DNA from: Daphnia carinata | Taxonomy: Eukaryota; Arthropoda; Branchiopoda; Diplostraca; Daphniidae | Reading direction: 5' to 3' | DNA length: 64,000 nt | NCBI RefSeq assembly: GCF_022539665.2 | Contig: NC_081335.1 | Span: 1,488,001 to 1,552,000, forward strand | Shown: positions 48,454 through 59,828 of the stretch, piece by piece | Layout of the letters: each line of letters begins with the position of its first letter | Position numbering within the stretch: position 1 is the first letter of the stretch | Notes under the pieces: model-generated | Database searches by the model: none | Seen by the model: the letters and a program-made list of their open reading frames with translations, nothing else | Told to the model about the DNA's origin: nothing | Position numbers and translations under genes: made by a program

Positions 48454-50685
48454 TTCGACCAAAACCAAAAGAGGTGGATCCTTTTTAACAAGGAAAAAGA
48501 AAAGCACAACAACAAAAATCAAACAAGCATAAGCCCTAAAATCCCGTCTCTGACATTGGGAAAGTAGTTAGACTTTCTCGTTTCCTTTACTTAGATTTTT
48601 TTTAAATTACGTATTAGACGTGTTGTTGATTGACCAAATTCTGTCAACGGAAGAATTCAAAGCCAAAAAAGCTAAAAAAAAAAAAAAAAAAAGAAAAAAT
48701 TCTTCCTTTTTTCTATTGGCTCAGTGTTGCCATTGCTCTCCCCTTTAAATAATTCTCTCTTTCATTCTGCTAGGAAAACTCCGATACGGCCAAATTGTTT
48801 GATACTATGCTGGTATCGTTTTTATTCGCGCTCTCTTTTTTCATCAAAATGTTTCGTTTGAAAAGTGTTTGTCAGCGTTTGTATTTTTATTGTTTTCGTA
48901 CTTTCTGCCGCTGTAGACAACAAGCTTGACAAAAGGTTCTTTTCAGGTTCAATTGATCGTTAAAAAACAGGCAGACGTAACGCAAAAAGTCCTCCCAACA
49001 CAAAAAGTCGATAGAACGTCATGTTAAATATTCGGTGAAGTTATCCATTTTTTTTTTGTTCCTTTTTCGCGTAAGTTTTTGATTTTTTTTTCCCGTTGAT
49101 GTTAGCCCATTGCGGTTTTCATATATACATAGATGTATATTTTCATGGCAGCGCTATACATCATGTTTTATCGTATAAATACGTTTTACAGCCAGCGCTT
49201 TAAAGTCCATCCAAAGATCTAGCGCTCGTCATAAACTGGCAAAAGCAGTTACGTATGTATCTCTTCGTACAGCACGAAAAGACAAGTTCTTCCACTTCAG
49301 TTCAGCTTCCCCTCTCATGAATCTCCCTAGAAACAAAAAAAAAAAGATGCATCGTCCGTGTATGCGTGGGAAATGAAAGAAATTTCTTAAAAAGAGAAAT
49401 AAGAAAAAGGAAAAAAAAAAAAAAAATCGGCATTAATTCGCATCGCCGCCTTGTAAATAGATCCCCATCAAATGATTATTTATTGCGCCAACTTCTTTCA
49501 CTCTCCGACTCTCTGTCTCCCTCTTTCGCTCTCTTCAATGTGAAGAGAAAATGAAAAAGAATTGACCTGTCTTTTATAAGTGATGGTTTTTAATTCCCTC
49601 ATTCTTTCTTTTTGATAATATTCCTATTCATTTTTTAAAATATCCCTTCTTTACTCTCCCTGAAGGACGCAGCAACACATTGACAACACAATCACAGATG
49701 TTTCATATATGACAAAGCCAAAATCTTCGCGGTATCTCGTTAGTGATTCTCTTCTGCGTTTTTATTAATATTTCAGCAGCTATTCGTTGTCCCTTACTAT
49801 TGGCTCGCTTATTGACCATCCACCCCTTCCCAGTTCTATTCCTACAACACCGTTTCATTATAAATGATTATTATATCGTTTTTGTGTACTGCATCTCAAA
49901 CTCCATCCTTCCTTCCTTGTTATTATTACTAAAATTAACATAACTGATTGAAAGAAGAAAAAGAAAACCCACAAAAACAGACAAAAGCGTTTCGTTTGTG
50001 CTTGGACAAACTTCAAAAGTCTTCAACATTCCCCTAGTCTTAAGTTTTCCACTCTACGGTATTAATATTATAACCTCCGAAAAAAAAGTATAAATACATT
50101 TATCTTACATCAGAGTTTACGTTTTTATGCCTCCCATGGCCATCAACATTCACCTTAGACAACAAAGAAAGAAAAATATACGGTAATGAAATATTCGATG
50201 GTCATTGGTTTTACTGACTCATTTTCAAGTGATTGAATTCTATAGCAAGGAACACAACATAAGAATCATTTAGAAATGGTGGCGATAATTTACAACATAA
50301 CACTTTTACTATGATGGAAATATAAAAAGTAATACAGCCGATATTCGGAGTTCAAACAACAACCATTTCCCGGCATTCGGTTCACATCTAACTTAAAAAG
50401 ATGTCGGCAGGTGGCGTTGAGAAATTTAGCTCATCACAACAATTTTTAGGCAAAAGGAAATTAGTCTTGATTATTTTTGGATTCTTGAAATATTTACCAT
50501 TGAAAACGAAAATTTAAACAGACATCCTCTCTTAGATTAGTTTGATTGTTTGGTGAGCAGGGAAGGAACAACGCTGATCCACTCTTGTAAGTAATAAATC
50601 ACAAAAATCACAAGACCACACAGTGCCTTATATGCAGTACTAAACGACTAAGTTTCGTAGAATACAGTTCAACTTGTCAAAAAAG
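48454..50685 (+). other. DGK 3' UTR and PIX upstream region
   Basis: No coding exon seen in 2.2 kb. The left part, with T- and A-rich tracts, should be the DGK 3' UTR. The right part should hold the promoter of the PIX gene. I did not find a decisive poly(A) signal or core promoter motif. Confidence 0.55.
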
Positions 50686-53600
50686 ATGATTTCCGAACCT
50701 CCGGCCATCACTCAAGTTCAGGCCGTATATAGTTTCAAAGGAAAAAATAATGATGAGGTTAGATTAATTTTCTCAGAATTTTTTTAATTGTTTCCTCTTT
50801 GGAAATGCTTGGCTTAAATTTCTGTGGCTCAAACTGTCTAAAAGAATATTATTTTTTGCTCTATACTCTTAAATGTGTTCTAGCTGAATTTTAAGAAAGG
50901 TGATATTATAACTATCACTCAAAAAGAAGAGGGTGGGTGGTGGGAAGGAACATTTGAAGGCAAGACTGGCTGGTTCCCATCAAATTACGTAAAAGATATA
51001 GGATTGACTGGTGAGCATTGCGTACAGATTTAGCATCTTGGATTGTTGCCATTTGAATAATCTGCTTTTTTCCACAGGGGCAAAACCACCACCCACCGTT
51101 TTTGCTGTAGAAACGGTTCCAGAACAGCAAACAGTCAATCGAAACCTAATCTTAAAAGATATTATAGATTCTGAAAAAAGCTTCATTTCAGAAATTCAGA
51201 CTTTGATCAAAACGGTACTTACACCTCTAGGAAATTCCGACATGTAATAGAGTTACAGCTGCAACAAGTCCATGCAATAATATTGTTTTCCATTTAACAG
51301 TTTGACAGCAGATGAATATAGCAAAATTGTGCGGAATTTACCAGAAATCGTAGACCTTCATTCAACCTTTGTCAGATTGTTAGAAGATTGCTACGAAAAA
51401 CCCAGTCTAGAGCAACGAGTTGGCAACATCTTCCTTGGCATGGTAAGAATTGGACAATAAGGAATTTCATGATTCTTCTGACTGTTTCACTATGTAGGCT
51501 GAAAAAGTAAAGGTGGCTCATACAGAATATTGTAGCAACCATCCCAGGGCCGTTTGTATCCTTGAGACTTATAAGTACTTTTACTGCGTAAAATATCTGA
51601 ATCGCTATATTGACAAGTTATATGATGGCTTAGGGAAAAGCTGGGTTCCTTTGTAGAGGGCCTTGGTGGACGTAGCCCAGGCTTGGTATTTCTTACTGCC
51701 GGCCTCAGTCGTCCGTTTCGACGACTGGAACGATATGGAGGTTGATGGCACCATATTTTTTTATAAAAATAAACATTTGAATTTTACTTTTTCTGAAAAG
51801 GGTGTCTACAGGAGCTTGAACGTCACATGGAGGAATTTCATCCAGATAGGGGAGATACTCAACGATCGGTTTTCGTGTACCAAAACATACCTGTACGTTC
51901 CTTATTACGTTTAGCTTTAAGATACAAATTATCTCTTTCTTAATTCCCTAGTTACATTGCGCTTCTGTACGTCGTCAAAAAGAGCAAGAACTTGAAGTGT
52001 TATGTGGCTCCGTCCGCTGTTGGGAAGGCGATGAGCCACAACGGCTTGGTGAACTACTGTACATGGGCCCTGTCAAAATCACGACAACTATCCCGATTCC
52101 AGAAACCAAGGACCGACACTTGGTGCTTTTTAGTCAGTGTTTAATTTTACTCTCAGTTAGCCAGAGATTGTCTGCCTTTGTCTTTGAGGTAAGCTACCCG
52201 ACATTTATGTTCAAGTTGAACTGAAACCTGCGTTTTCGTGCTTCATTGTTGTTCACAGTTCCTTAATGTTTATCATTAATGAGTAAATCATACTTATCTT
52301 TCAGAAAAAGTATAACCTTTCAGGAATGTCTTTAAATATGCAAGATGATACTGAGCTATCTCGCTGTACCTTTGAAATACTAGGTAAGGCGTGTATTTTG
52401 ACCTTCACTTCGCCATTTTTCTCATGACAAGCCTTGTTTTGCAACCATTAGTTTCAGGATCGGAAAGAGTGCTTGTAAGCTGTCCGTCGAAAGAAGAACG
52501 ACTTCGCTTGGTCGACTTGCTTCAGAAACAAATTCGCAACCCTGTGATTACATCGTCGTCGGCTTCGACCGTTGCTTGTGTAAGTCGCCCACCATTACGG
52601 ATGATGACTCGCTATCTGGTTCGTCTGATCAAAGCCGACCTGCTAACTCGCCTACGATTGCGTGAAATACTGGATGGGGGGGAGGCCGAACACGAAAGGC
52701 GACTCCTTCTAGGTTGTACCCTCATCAATCCTACCGCTATTGCCGAGAAAGACAACTTGAATCGTTTTCTAAGACAATGCCGGGCAGAGTGTCATTTGTC
52801 AACTGGCCAATCAGAGCGGTCCAGCACACAAACACGAAGTCTGTACATTGAGAAGTTCACATTGGGTGTCCCCCTTGTCGTTCACAGCTGGATCCGATCC
52901 AGCACCTTCTCTTCTTCCACGTCCAGTACTTCCTCCTCTCCCTCCTCCTCCCCTTTGATCTCGGGAGCAATTAACGGGAAAATGAACTGGCCACGTGAAG
53001 GTTTCGGCGGAAGCCTAGATTCTGCTTCTCTTGTGCCATCTAAATCTCCAAAGATTCCCTTCCGTTCCCATTCGCTTCCGCCGTTGGACTTGTGCATTAC
53101 CCGACACAACCTAAAAGAAGCTTCTGCCGAACGAGCCGAAGGCCCGATTCAGCAACGCTATACCTCAACGACGGTTGATGCTTGGGTCTCAAACTTTTCG
53201 TTTGATTCCGGGCTTGCTGACGTGGGAGGAGCTACGCCGTCACGAAGCCGTGATGCCACTGACACTCCGTCAGAACGCGATACCAGCGTCTCTTCACTCG
53301 CCTCTCCAGTGTACCGGTCCACACTGTATGCCCACTGGTGGCGAAAAGCGAAAGTTTCTGCTGCCCTTATACTGGCAGAGTCGCCGGCTCTTCCATTTCC
53401 TTCTCCCACAGGCAAGGGGGAATGGAATGTACCAGTTGATTTCTTTTTCTTGTTTTGTTGTTTTGGAATCTGCTCACTTATGCAGAGAAGATCACTCGGA
53501 AAAGTTGGCGTTGATTGATTGCCTCCCTCCCCCCTATCCTTTTTTCCTACTCCGAAGCCAAGCTCATGCACCATCCCCTACAAATCGCTCTCTTTTATTT

Positions 53601-54941
53601 ATTTTCTAAGCCATTCGATTCGATCAATCAAACCCAGTGCGAGGGCTGATGCTGCTTTAGCTTTCCACAACTTCTCAAAATCGGTTTGCCTTTACACCGA
53701 GGAACTCCTCTCTGTGATCTTCCTTCAAAACAATATTCGCCTTGAATTTTAGCATTTTACAATCGCGTATTGCGAGTTTTTAAGCGTTCAATTTTTGAAT
53801 GTCGAAAAATTCCCGGAGGATGAGCTTCCCGTCTAAATGGACGCACTTGCGCATGGAGCCTGAAGTAGTGAGCGAATATACTAACAGCCCGGATTTTTCG
53901 TATAGCATGTATATTTGTGGAATATATACAGAATATGACTTGCAGTATTTAGAAGTCCAGCGGCGTGCTATAGTCTCTTGTTTTCATTCTTCGTTTTATT
54001 TTAGACTCTGCTGCAAAATGTTCCACCCTCGAGTTCTATCCAGCCAGCGCATCAGAAGCAAGAAGTGATACGAACATCGAATGCGTTGACGAGCAGAGGC
54101 AGCACGCCGGTACAAGCACGCCCACCGGTACAACATACGCTGTCGGGTCCGGCGGGAAGCCAACAGTACCACCAAAACCCGCATTTCTCTCTCGCCTCAG
54201 TTGTAAACCCAGTCACCAATAACAGGTGATATATTTAGTGGGGCAAAAAAAAATGCACAAAATTTTATTATGGTAATCTTTTTTTTGGTGTCATAGGGTT
54301 TGGACCTACTCCTCTCTCCGTCCATCGCCTCCAATCACGACACGACCTTGTCAAGAAAGAAGTAACAAAAGAGCTATTAACAAGTCTTTAAAAAGAAGAG
54401 GTAAGAGCTCTATCAATTTCAAATGCGGTGATTTTAATAGACCTTTTATTTATTTATTTTTTATTTTTAAAGAATTAAATTACGAAGATGACTCACAATT
54501 GCTTAAGCTAGTGGAAGCATATTGTAGCTTGACCGCAAGGTCACGTCAAACAGTAAAATCAGGTAATAGTCGTTTAAAGTTGACGATTGTGTAAAACGTA
54601 ATTGAATTCTGCTACAGCGTTGTTAGAATCACCACAAGTGCTGATTGCCGAAGAGGAGAAAATCATCGTTGAAGAAGTGCAAGGCACTCGGACAGTCATG
54701 GAGGAGAGGTACGTTTTATTTTGTAGCAACAGAAAACAGGTTATTTATGGTGACTGAAACAAAGCTAAATTAGACTCATAGGTAGGGAAAACAATTATAC
54801 AATTAAAATTAACTTTTTTGTTTATCTTTAACATACAGGAGTTTAGTCGATACAGTATATGCATTGCGGGATCAAGTACGTGAGCTGCAAAATCAAGTAA
54901 CATCCCTAGCTAAGGAAGTTGAGTTACTGAAGAATGTGTAG
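50686..54941 (+). CDS. rtGEF: Beta-PIX type Rho guanine nucleotide exchange factor (ARHGEF7/rtGEF)
   Basis: Exons 50686-50757, 50884-51010, 51078-51243, 51301-51442, 51498-51574, 51634-51740, 51801-51892, 51952-52188, 52305-52383, 52452-52579, 54005-54225, 54297-54400, 54473-54562, 54618-54708 and 54839-54941; about 611 residues. PIX activates Rac/Cdc42, binds PAK through its SH3 domain and forms scaffolds with GIT at adhesions and synapses. SH3 (residues about 10-65) contains [24 protein letters not shown] domain includes [18 protein letters not shown] and EKLGSFVEG...[24 protein letters not shown] domain follows ([39 protein letters not shown]). The C-terminus has the GIT-binding segment ([21 protein letters not shown]) and the trimerising coiled coil ([20 protein letters not shown]). 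Exon 10 can be read on for 283 more codons to a second donor at 53428, giving a longer isoform. Confidence 0.94.
52580..53428 (+). CDS. In-frame alternative extension of PIX exon 10
   Basis: Beyond the donor at 52579/52580 (TGT|GTAAGT) the frame stays open for 283 codons to another phase-0 donor (AAT|GTACCA at 53428), after which the DNA turns T-rich. The insert begins [20 protein letters not shown], is basic and helical at first, then Ser/Pro-rich ([15 protein letters not shown]), and ends with segments such as [19 protein letters not shown]. Codon-like composition over 849 nt argues against a plain intron. Function unknown; it would lie between the PH domain and the GIT-binding region. Confidence 0.55.
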
Positions 54942-55011
54942 CCAACCAGATGACGGAATGAACATCAGATAAGATCAATGAGCCTTGGCATGAAGATCGA
55001 CATTTGGTATT

Positions 55012-55017
55012 AATAAA
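55012..55017 (+). terminator. Polyadenylation signal of the PIX gene
   Basis: AATAAA lies 71 nt after the PIX stop. Cleavage 10-30 nt downstream would fall inside the last coding exon of the oppositely oriented SPRYD7 gene. Confidence 0.6.
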
Positions 55018-55026
55018 TTTACTTTT

Positions 55027-56004
55027 CTATGTTTCTAAAAGAGATTGTTCCAACATAATTTTATCAAAGCCGGGTGGAGGATCGTGCACAAAGCTATCAA
55101 AAACAACGTCCAAAACGGCTCCGTCGTCCACTGTAATAAATTTAAGTGTAAATAAATCGTGATTTAATGTGATGATAATATTTTTCACCGTAAACTGCAG
55201 GATACACTTGTCCTCTTACATTAGTGAATGGACAATCCAATTTTTGACCATTCAAGTAGAAATTTAGTTCAATGTGATTGTAACTAACACCCTGCAACAT
55301 AATAAAATGCAATGCTGTAGAATATTTCACCTTACCAGAATTATAAATCTTACTATAGTGTCTCCTTCCTGTGGCAACTGTGTAATGTGATGCATTTCTT
55401 CCTTGTTGTGACGAAGGTAACCATCTGAACACATAACCCAAGAATCTGTGTCATTTCCCATTGGAATAGTGTTCAGATCTGCTTTTTCAGAACCAAGCCC
55501 AATACCCCAGATACCTAAAAAAATTTGGGGAATAAAATCAGTTCAATGTTGCTGTTTCAACACTGCCTGTCTGCAGCAACCATACCAACCTGACTGTTGC
55601 AGCCTCACTTCAAAGTAAGCCTTGTCTTGCATTATCTATATCAACGTACATAATTATTCATCAGATCATACCAACATGAATTCAAACATACAGCTGTATT
55701 TCCAAGTGCCCCACCAGTACCACATATTCTTGATCCATCTTTTACTAGCACCACTTCTTGACCTATGAAGCCAATTTATGTTAAAATACTTAGTTTCTAT
55801 TGTCATAGTTGTAAAAAATTAACACTAAATGGGGGAAATGCAAAAAACATTGAACTTAATTTTAAAGAATTCAACGAATCCTGTACCAATTTGTTGTTGA
55901 TCTAAGGCTATTGTAGGCTGTTTCTTTATAGGTACTGCAGGAGTTGCAAATCCTAGATCAAGGAAACTGGCACAGCCTCTAAAACAACAAAATATGCTTG
56001 CCAT
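55027..56004 (-). CDS. Spryd7: SPRY domain-containing protein 7
   Basis: Minus-strand exons are 56004-55887, 55762-55692, 55635-55590, 55514-55354, 55291-55189 and 55130-55027 (stop 55029-55027), in phase, for 200 residues; human SPRYD7 is about the same length. The protein starts MASIFCCFRGCASF, where the cysteine-rich start matches the human MATSVLCCLRCC. Then come DGSRICGTGGALGNTA, the SPRY core with YFEVRLQQSGIWGIGLGSEKADLN, and GVSYNHIELNFYLNGQKLDCP. The end, VHDPPPGFDKIMLEQ, mirrors the human C-terminus. The SPRY fold binds partner proteins, but the cellular role of this family is poorly known. Last coding exon lies 85 bp from the PIX stop codon on the other strand. Confidence 0.92.
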
Positions 56005-56557
56005 TTTTTAAACTATTTTCGTAACACCTAACAGAAAATATTAAGTTTGGGCTGCTTAGCTAAAAAGATCTAACAAAAAAGAGTCAAGATGGAAAACATT
56101 TCCTCTACATTTAGAACTGTCATTTTGCCAACATTGCCAGATTTTCCGAACTCTTTTCCTGAACTGCAACTTTAAGATTTTGATTTTCTTCCATTTTAAG
56201 TTTTAAATTTTTAGTTTTAAAGCCGTGTGGACATACGTAAGGAATTGACTGATTTCACTCAATGGTCATTTATTCGTTGTAGCACGTTTTAAAATTGCAG
56301 GTAACTAGTAATGATTCTCGTTTTCAACCTTGGCAGTGTTTTTATTTTACCTTTGAACAAATTGGTTGGAAAATCGTACGAGATGAAAAATAATTCAAAT
56401 TGACGGCCATCACAGACACCGGACATTAATTTAACTCAAATATGGCCAATTGATAGAACACTTAGTTTGGTTGTCGAACAGGCAAACACCCATCAAGCGC
56501 AATTTCTTAAACATAAAAAATTGCCATATTTAGGCTATTAAAAATACAAAATGCAAA
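56005..56557. other. Spacer between tetraspanin 3' end and SPRYD7 start
   Basis: Both flanking genes run on the minus strand. The stretch should hold the SPRYD7 promoter and the tetraspanin 3' UTR; TTTATT at 56269-56274 reads AATAAA on the minus strand, 284 nt after the tetraspanin stop, and is a candidate poly(A) signal. Confidence 0.5.
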
Positions 56558-59013
56558 TTATGATAGTGCGTCTAAATAATCAAACATTCGAAATAGCAGA
56601 AAAGAAACAACAAGGCCGACAATCTGTAGCAAAGCAATCGTTAGGCTGGCGCATAATGCATAAGTTCCATAGGGAGTGTTGCTGGCCTGAAGTTTTTGAA
56701 CGCATCCCTGTGTGCCCAGAAAAATAATCAATGACAAAATCAACAAAATTTATCTAACCAAAAAATTTTACCTTGGTATAGATGTATTTATTGGTTGTTG
56801 TGTCAGATTTCATATGGCGATTATCCTGGCAATCCTGACTCGACGGCTCGATACAACACGATTTTGGTACGGTAAATGCGAGGCTAACTTCTGAATCATT
56901 TCGAGAATTCATTTCCGTTTGATTTATACTGTAAGACGATGTCGTCCAGCTCAAAAAGTTGGTGGAACCGCAACATCGGAACTGTATGGATATTGGAAGC
57001 ATTGCTCAGTCACATTCATTTTGTTTAATAAATAGACCGATTGCCAATACTGATTGTTGAACGATATCAAGAAGGGCCGTTTTGCTAGAATCTTTCCCAT
57101 AATCGTGCCGAACGATTTGGGCTACCCTTTGCAATGACAGTTGATCTGTTTGGGTAGCTGTTATGTACGTCCAGATTCCGCCAATCAAAAAGAATACCAG
57201 TGTGACAAACAATAAGACGATGAACTGTAATTTTAAAAAATTTAAAAGAAAAACGTCTGGCAAATATTTTAAATTTCACCATGTTGGAATAGCAGACGAA
57301 AACTTACACTTCCCATTATGGATTTGTTGTGTCGTAAAACCCCGGTGAAGCCAACGACTCCTGCTAGGAGCAACAAAGCCACAGAGACCATCAGCAAGTA
57401 GACTCCAGCAGTGCTCGATCTTATGATCTGAAGATAAGTCGTTTTTGACAGGGCCCATAGAGTTGTCCCTACACCAAGGCCTCCAGCTACCTGCAAAAAA
57501 AAACAACAAAAAAAAGCAAACAGGTAACTTGCGTGCCTAGACAAAGCTTTTCTTCCCATTTGTCAGCTGTCACAACGTGGCCAGAGAATATTAAGCTCCT
57601 TTCCCTAAAACCGTAAAAAGCTGTCAGTAGGAGACAGTCTCCGAAAATTTGACAAAGATGGTTGTTGAAGACTACTTTCTTCGACTAAAAATTTATTAAG
57701 TTTTCAGTTTTCTCCGAATAATGTTTTTTACGAGTGAAATCAATTTTGATGGTTCAAAGTTTTTGGTTTTGACGTTCTGGCTACAAGTCCGTATAGGACA
57801 GGTATATATATAGCTAACCTTCTAAGGTAACTTTTATTTCTTAAGTTGGTCGGCTCACCTTTATCAGAAATTCATCAGGGATTCTCAAAAGTGATAATAA
57901 AACCAGTTTTTTCTTCAATTTCCAGGTAATTTTGTTTTTCTTCTATTCAGTAACAATGGTTTGCCATAGTCACTGAACCGTTCAAAACGAAAAAACCGAA
58001 CGAAAAACAAAGTTTTTCCTAGCCTGCCGTCATTTTTTGTTTAGTCAGAATTAGTATTTGATTAAGTAAACTCCTCTTGTTGAAAGCTAAGGTTGCCTCG
58101 TCAATTTTCCTCATATGCATCAGATATCTCAAACTTCGAACGAGTTACTGTGTTCCCGGAAAAGGCAAGACGTACAAATCGTGGCCAAGTTCACGTAATC
58201 GGGGAAATGACGCAATGGCTCAGCAGGCCGTAGATCTGTAACTGATAAATGACAAGTCGTTCTTCTTTTTGGCCTCAAGTTTGGTACCCTAAAAGCGCCC
58301 CGGAGTGCGTTATAAATTTTTCATGATTTTCTGAAGCTTATGCCTCAAAAATCGACAGTTTGGACTAGTAACCGTTGATCTTGCCGGTTTCTGCTCGAAG
58401 CTGTATTAATTTCATTCGTCCTTCCTAGACTGGTTTCTTGCTATTTTTTATTTTTTATAACTTGAAGACTCACGCATCCTTGAAAAGAGCAGTATTAATA
58501 TACGAAATGCAGATGTCTGGACAAACCAGTCGTATGTAGATTATGGGGGGAAACGCAAAGAATGTAGTCTCTGTCTATGTAGGCTAATTTTTCATCGTGC
58601 AGCTACGTACCTTTGGCCCAACGGCAAGGTTATAAAACTAAGAAAATCAGTGATTAAGAATAATCGACTATTCAAAACGTCAAAGCATTCCGAGTTGTTT
58701 TTACCACTAACTGCAAATGCTAGATTATTTTACGTAAAACTTTCTTGCATGCTACTAAATACAAACTTTGCTGATGTCTCCAATAGCCCTTAATTTGCAA
58801 TTAATTGTTTTGGATATTTACCACAGAAACGGTGCTGATGGATAAAGCAATCCACTTTAAGAAACGATAGCGAACGTTTTCGTCACGGAAACGTCGAACC
58901 TGACGTATTGCTGGCCTGTCTATACCACGAAAATATCGCAACAGCAAGGGTGATCCCCGGCCATTTGTATTTGTCTCTGTATCTGTTTCGGAATTCACTT
59001 TACGCGCCATCAT
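56558..59013 (-). CDS. Tetraspanin
   Basis: Minus-strand exons are 59013-58822, 57490-57308, 57224-57051, 56981-56772 and 56707-56558, in phase, for 302 residues. Tetraspanins organise membrane microdomains with integrins and receptors. A 45-residue N-terminal tail (MMARKVNSETDTETNTNGRG...) precedes transmembrane helix 1, which runs across the exon 1/2 junction (KWIALSISTVSVVAGGLGVG). Helices 2 (YLLMVSVALLLLAGVVGFTG) and 3 (FIVLLFVTLVFFLIGGIWTY) follow. The large loop carries the diagnostic CCG (FRCCGSTNFLSW), later KSCC and further cysteines (QDC, GCV), as expected for the disulfide pattern. Helix 4 ends in a short tail (FRMFDYLDALS). The charged cytoplasmic N-tail is longer than usual. The subfamily is not assignable by eye. 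Intron 1 is 1331 nt. Confidence 0.9.
57491..58821 (-). other. Tetraspanin intron 1
   Basis: A 1.33-kb intron inside the first transmembrane helix coding region. No exon of another gene recognised on either strand. Confidence 0.7.
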
Positions 59014-59828
59014 CGAAATGAGGCAACTAATCGCGGAAAGGGAAAAGGTCGCTCCTTGGCCTTGTCTTATGTCACCACCGCTGTTGTTTCAACTGAGTCT
59101 CTTTCGACAGATCAGAATGGCTTTTGAAGAACTGGACAACTTTCTTTGACTAGCAAGGAGGCGGGACTTGTATTTTCGCTTACAGGAAATCTCAGAGACA
59201 AAAACGGAAAGTTTTTTTAGGAACAAAAAACGACTGATATATCGCATGGACCATCTCGAGATTAGCTTGACCTTCCAATGGTCTATCGTCTTATTTACTT
59301 ATAGCCTAGCAAACATTCTCATTAACAAAACCAATCTTCCAGCCCTCTCAATACAAATAGTTAGACTACGTCAGAATATTTGGAACTAAAGTACTACACT
59401 TGTGTTTCGATTTGTTTTCCGTTAAACATAAGCAAACAGAATACTTGATGTAAAATCCGTTAAACTCTGTTAAAAAAAAAATCCACAACGATAGAGATAT
59501 TCTCGAAGTTCCTGTGTAATGAAAATAATCCAGTCACACGCTGACCGCTCATGGGCATCAGGGGAAGGCGTTTGGCGTAAAATGAATTTTGTGTATCAGA
59601 GTATTTACAAAACTGGCAACATTGTTGAACTTTCACGATCATCAAGACGAGGAAATACCTGTCTTGTTTTGTTGTTTTTTTTGCTCCGAAAACCGTTCGT
59701 TTTGATCTCTAATGAGATTCTAATTGTCTTTAGATATTTTTCCATTTCCAAGTAGCAGCTTATGCATATTATTGTTTACATAGTGTTGAACGCGATTGCT
59801 CATGACTGGTGTGTTAAGTAACTAAAAA
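59014..59828. promoter_or_regulatory. Divergent spacer between tetraspanin and SOD-repeat genes
   Basis: Two start codons facing away from each other are 815 bp apart. Both promoters should lie here. Short open frames inside have no recognisable similarity, and I see no clear TATA or initiator element. Confidence 0.4.

Noticed and set aside
53440-53518. Last codons of the PIX exon 10 open frame ([12 protein letters not shown]...)
   Set aside because: T-rich and intron-like; the donor at 53428 is a better end of the coding segment than the stop at 53516-53518.
55331-55441. N-terminal part (MGYVFRWLPSS...) of a 99-codon minus frame
   Set aside because: It is a wrong-frame reading of SPRYD7 exon 4 and the following intron; the real frame reads DSWVMCSDGYLRHNKEEMHH.
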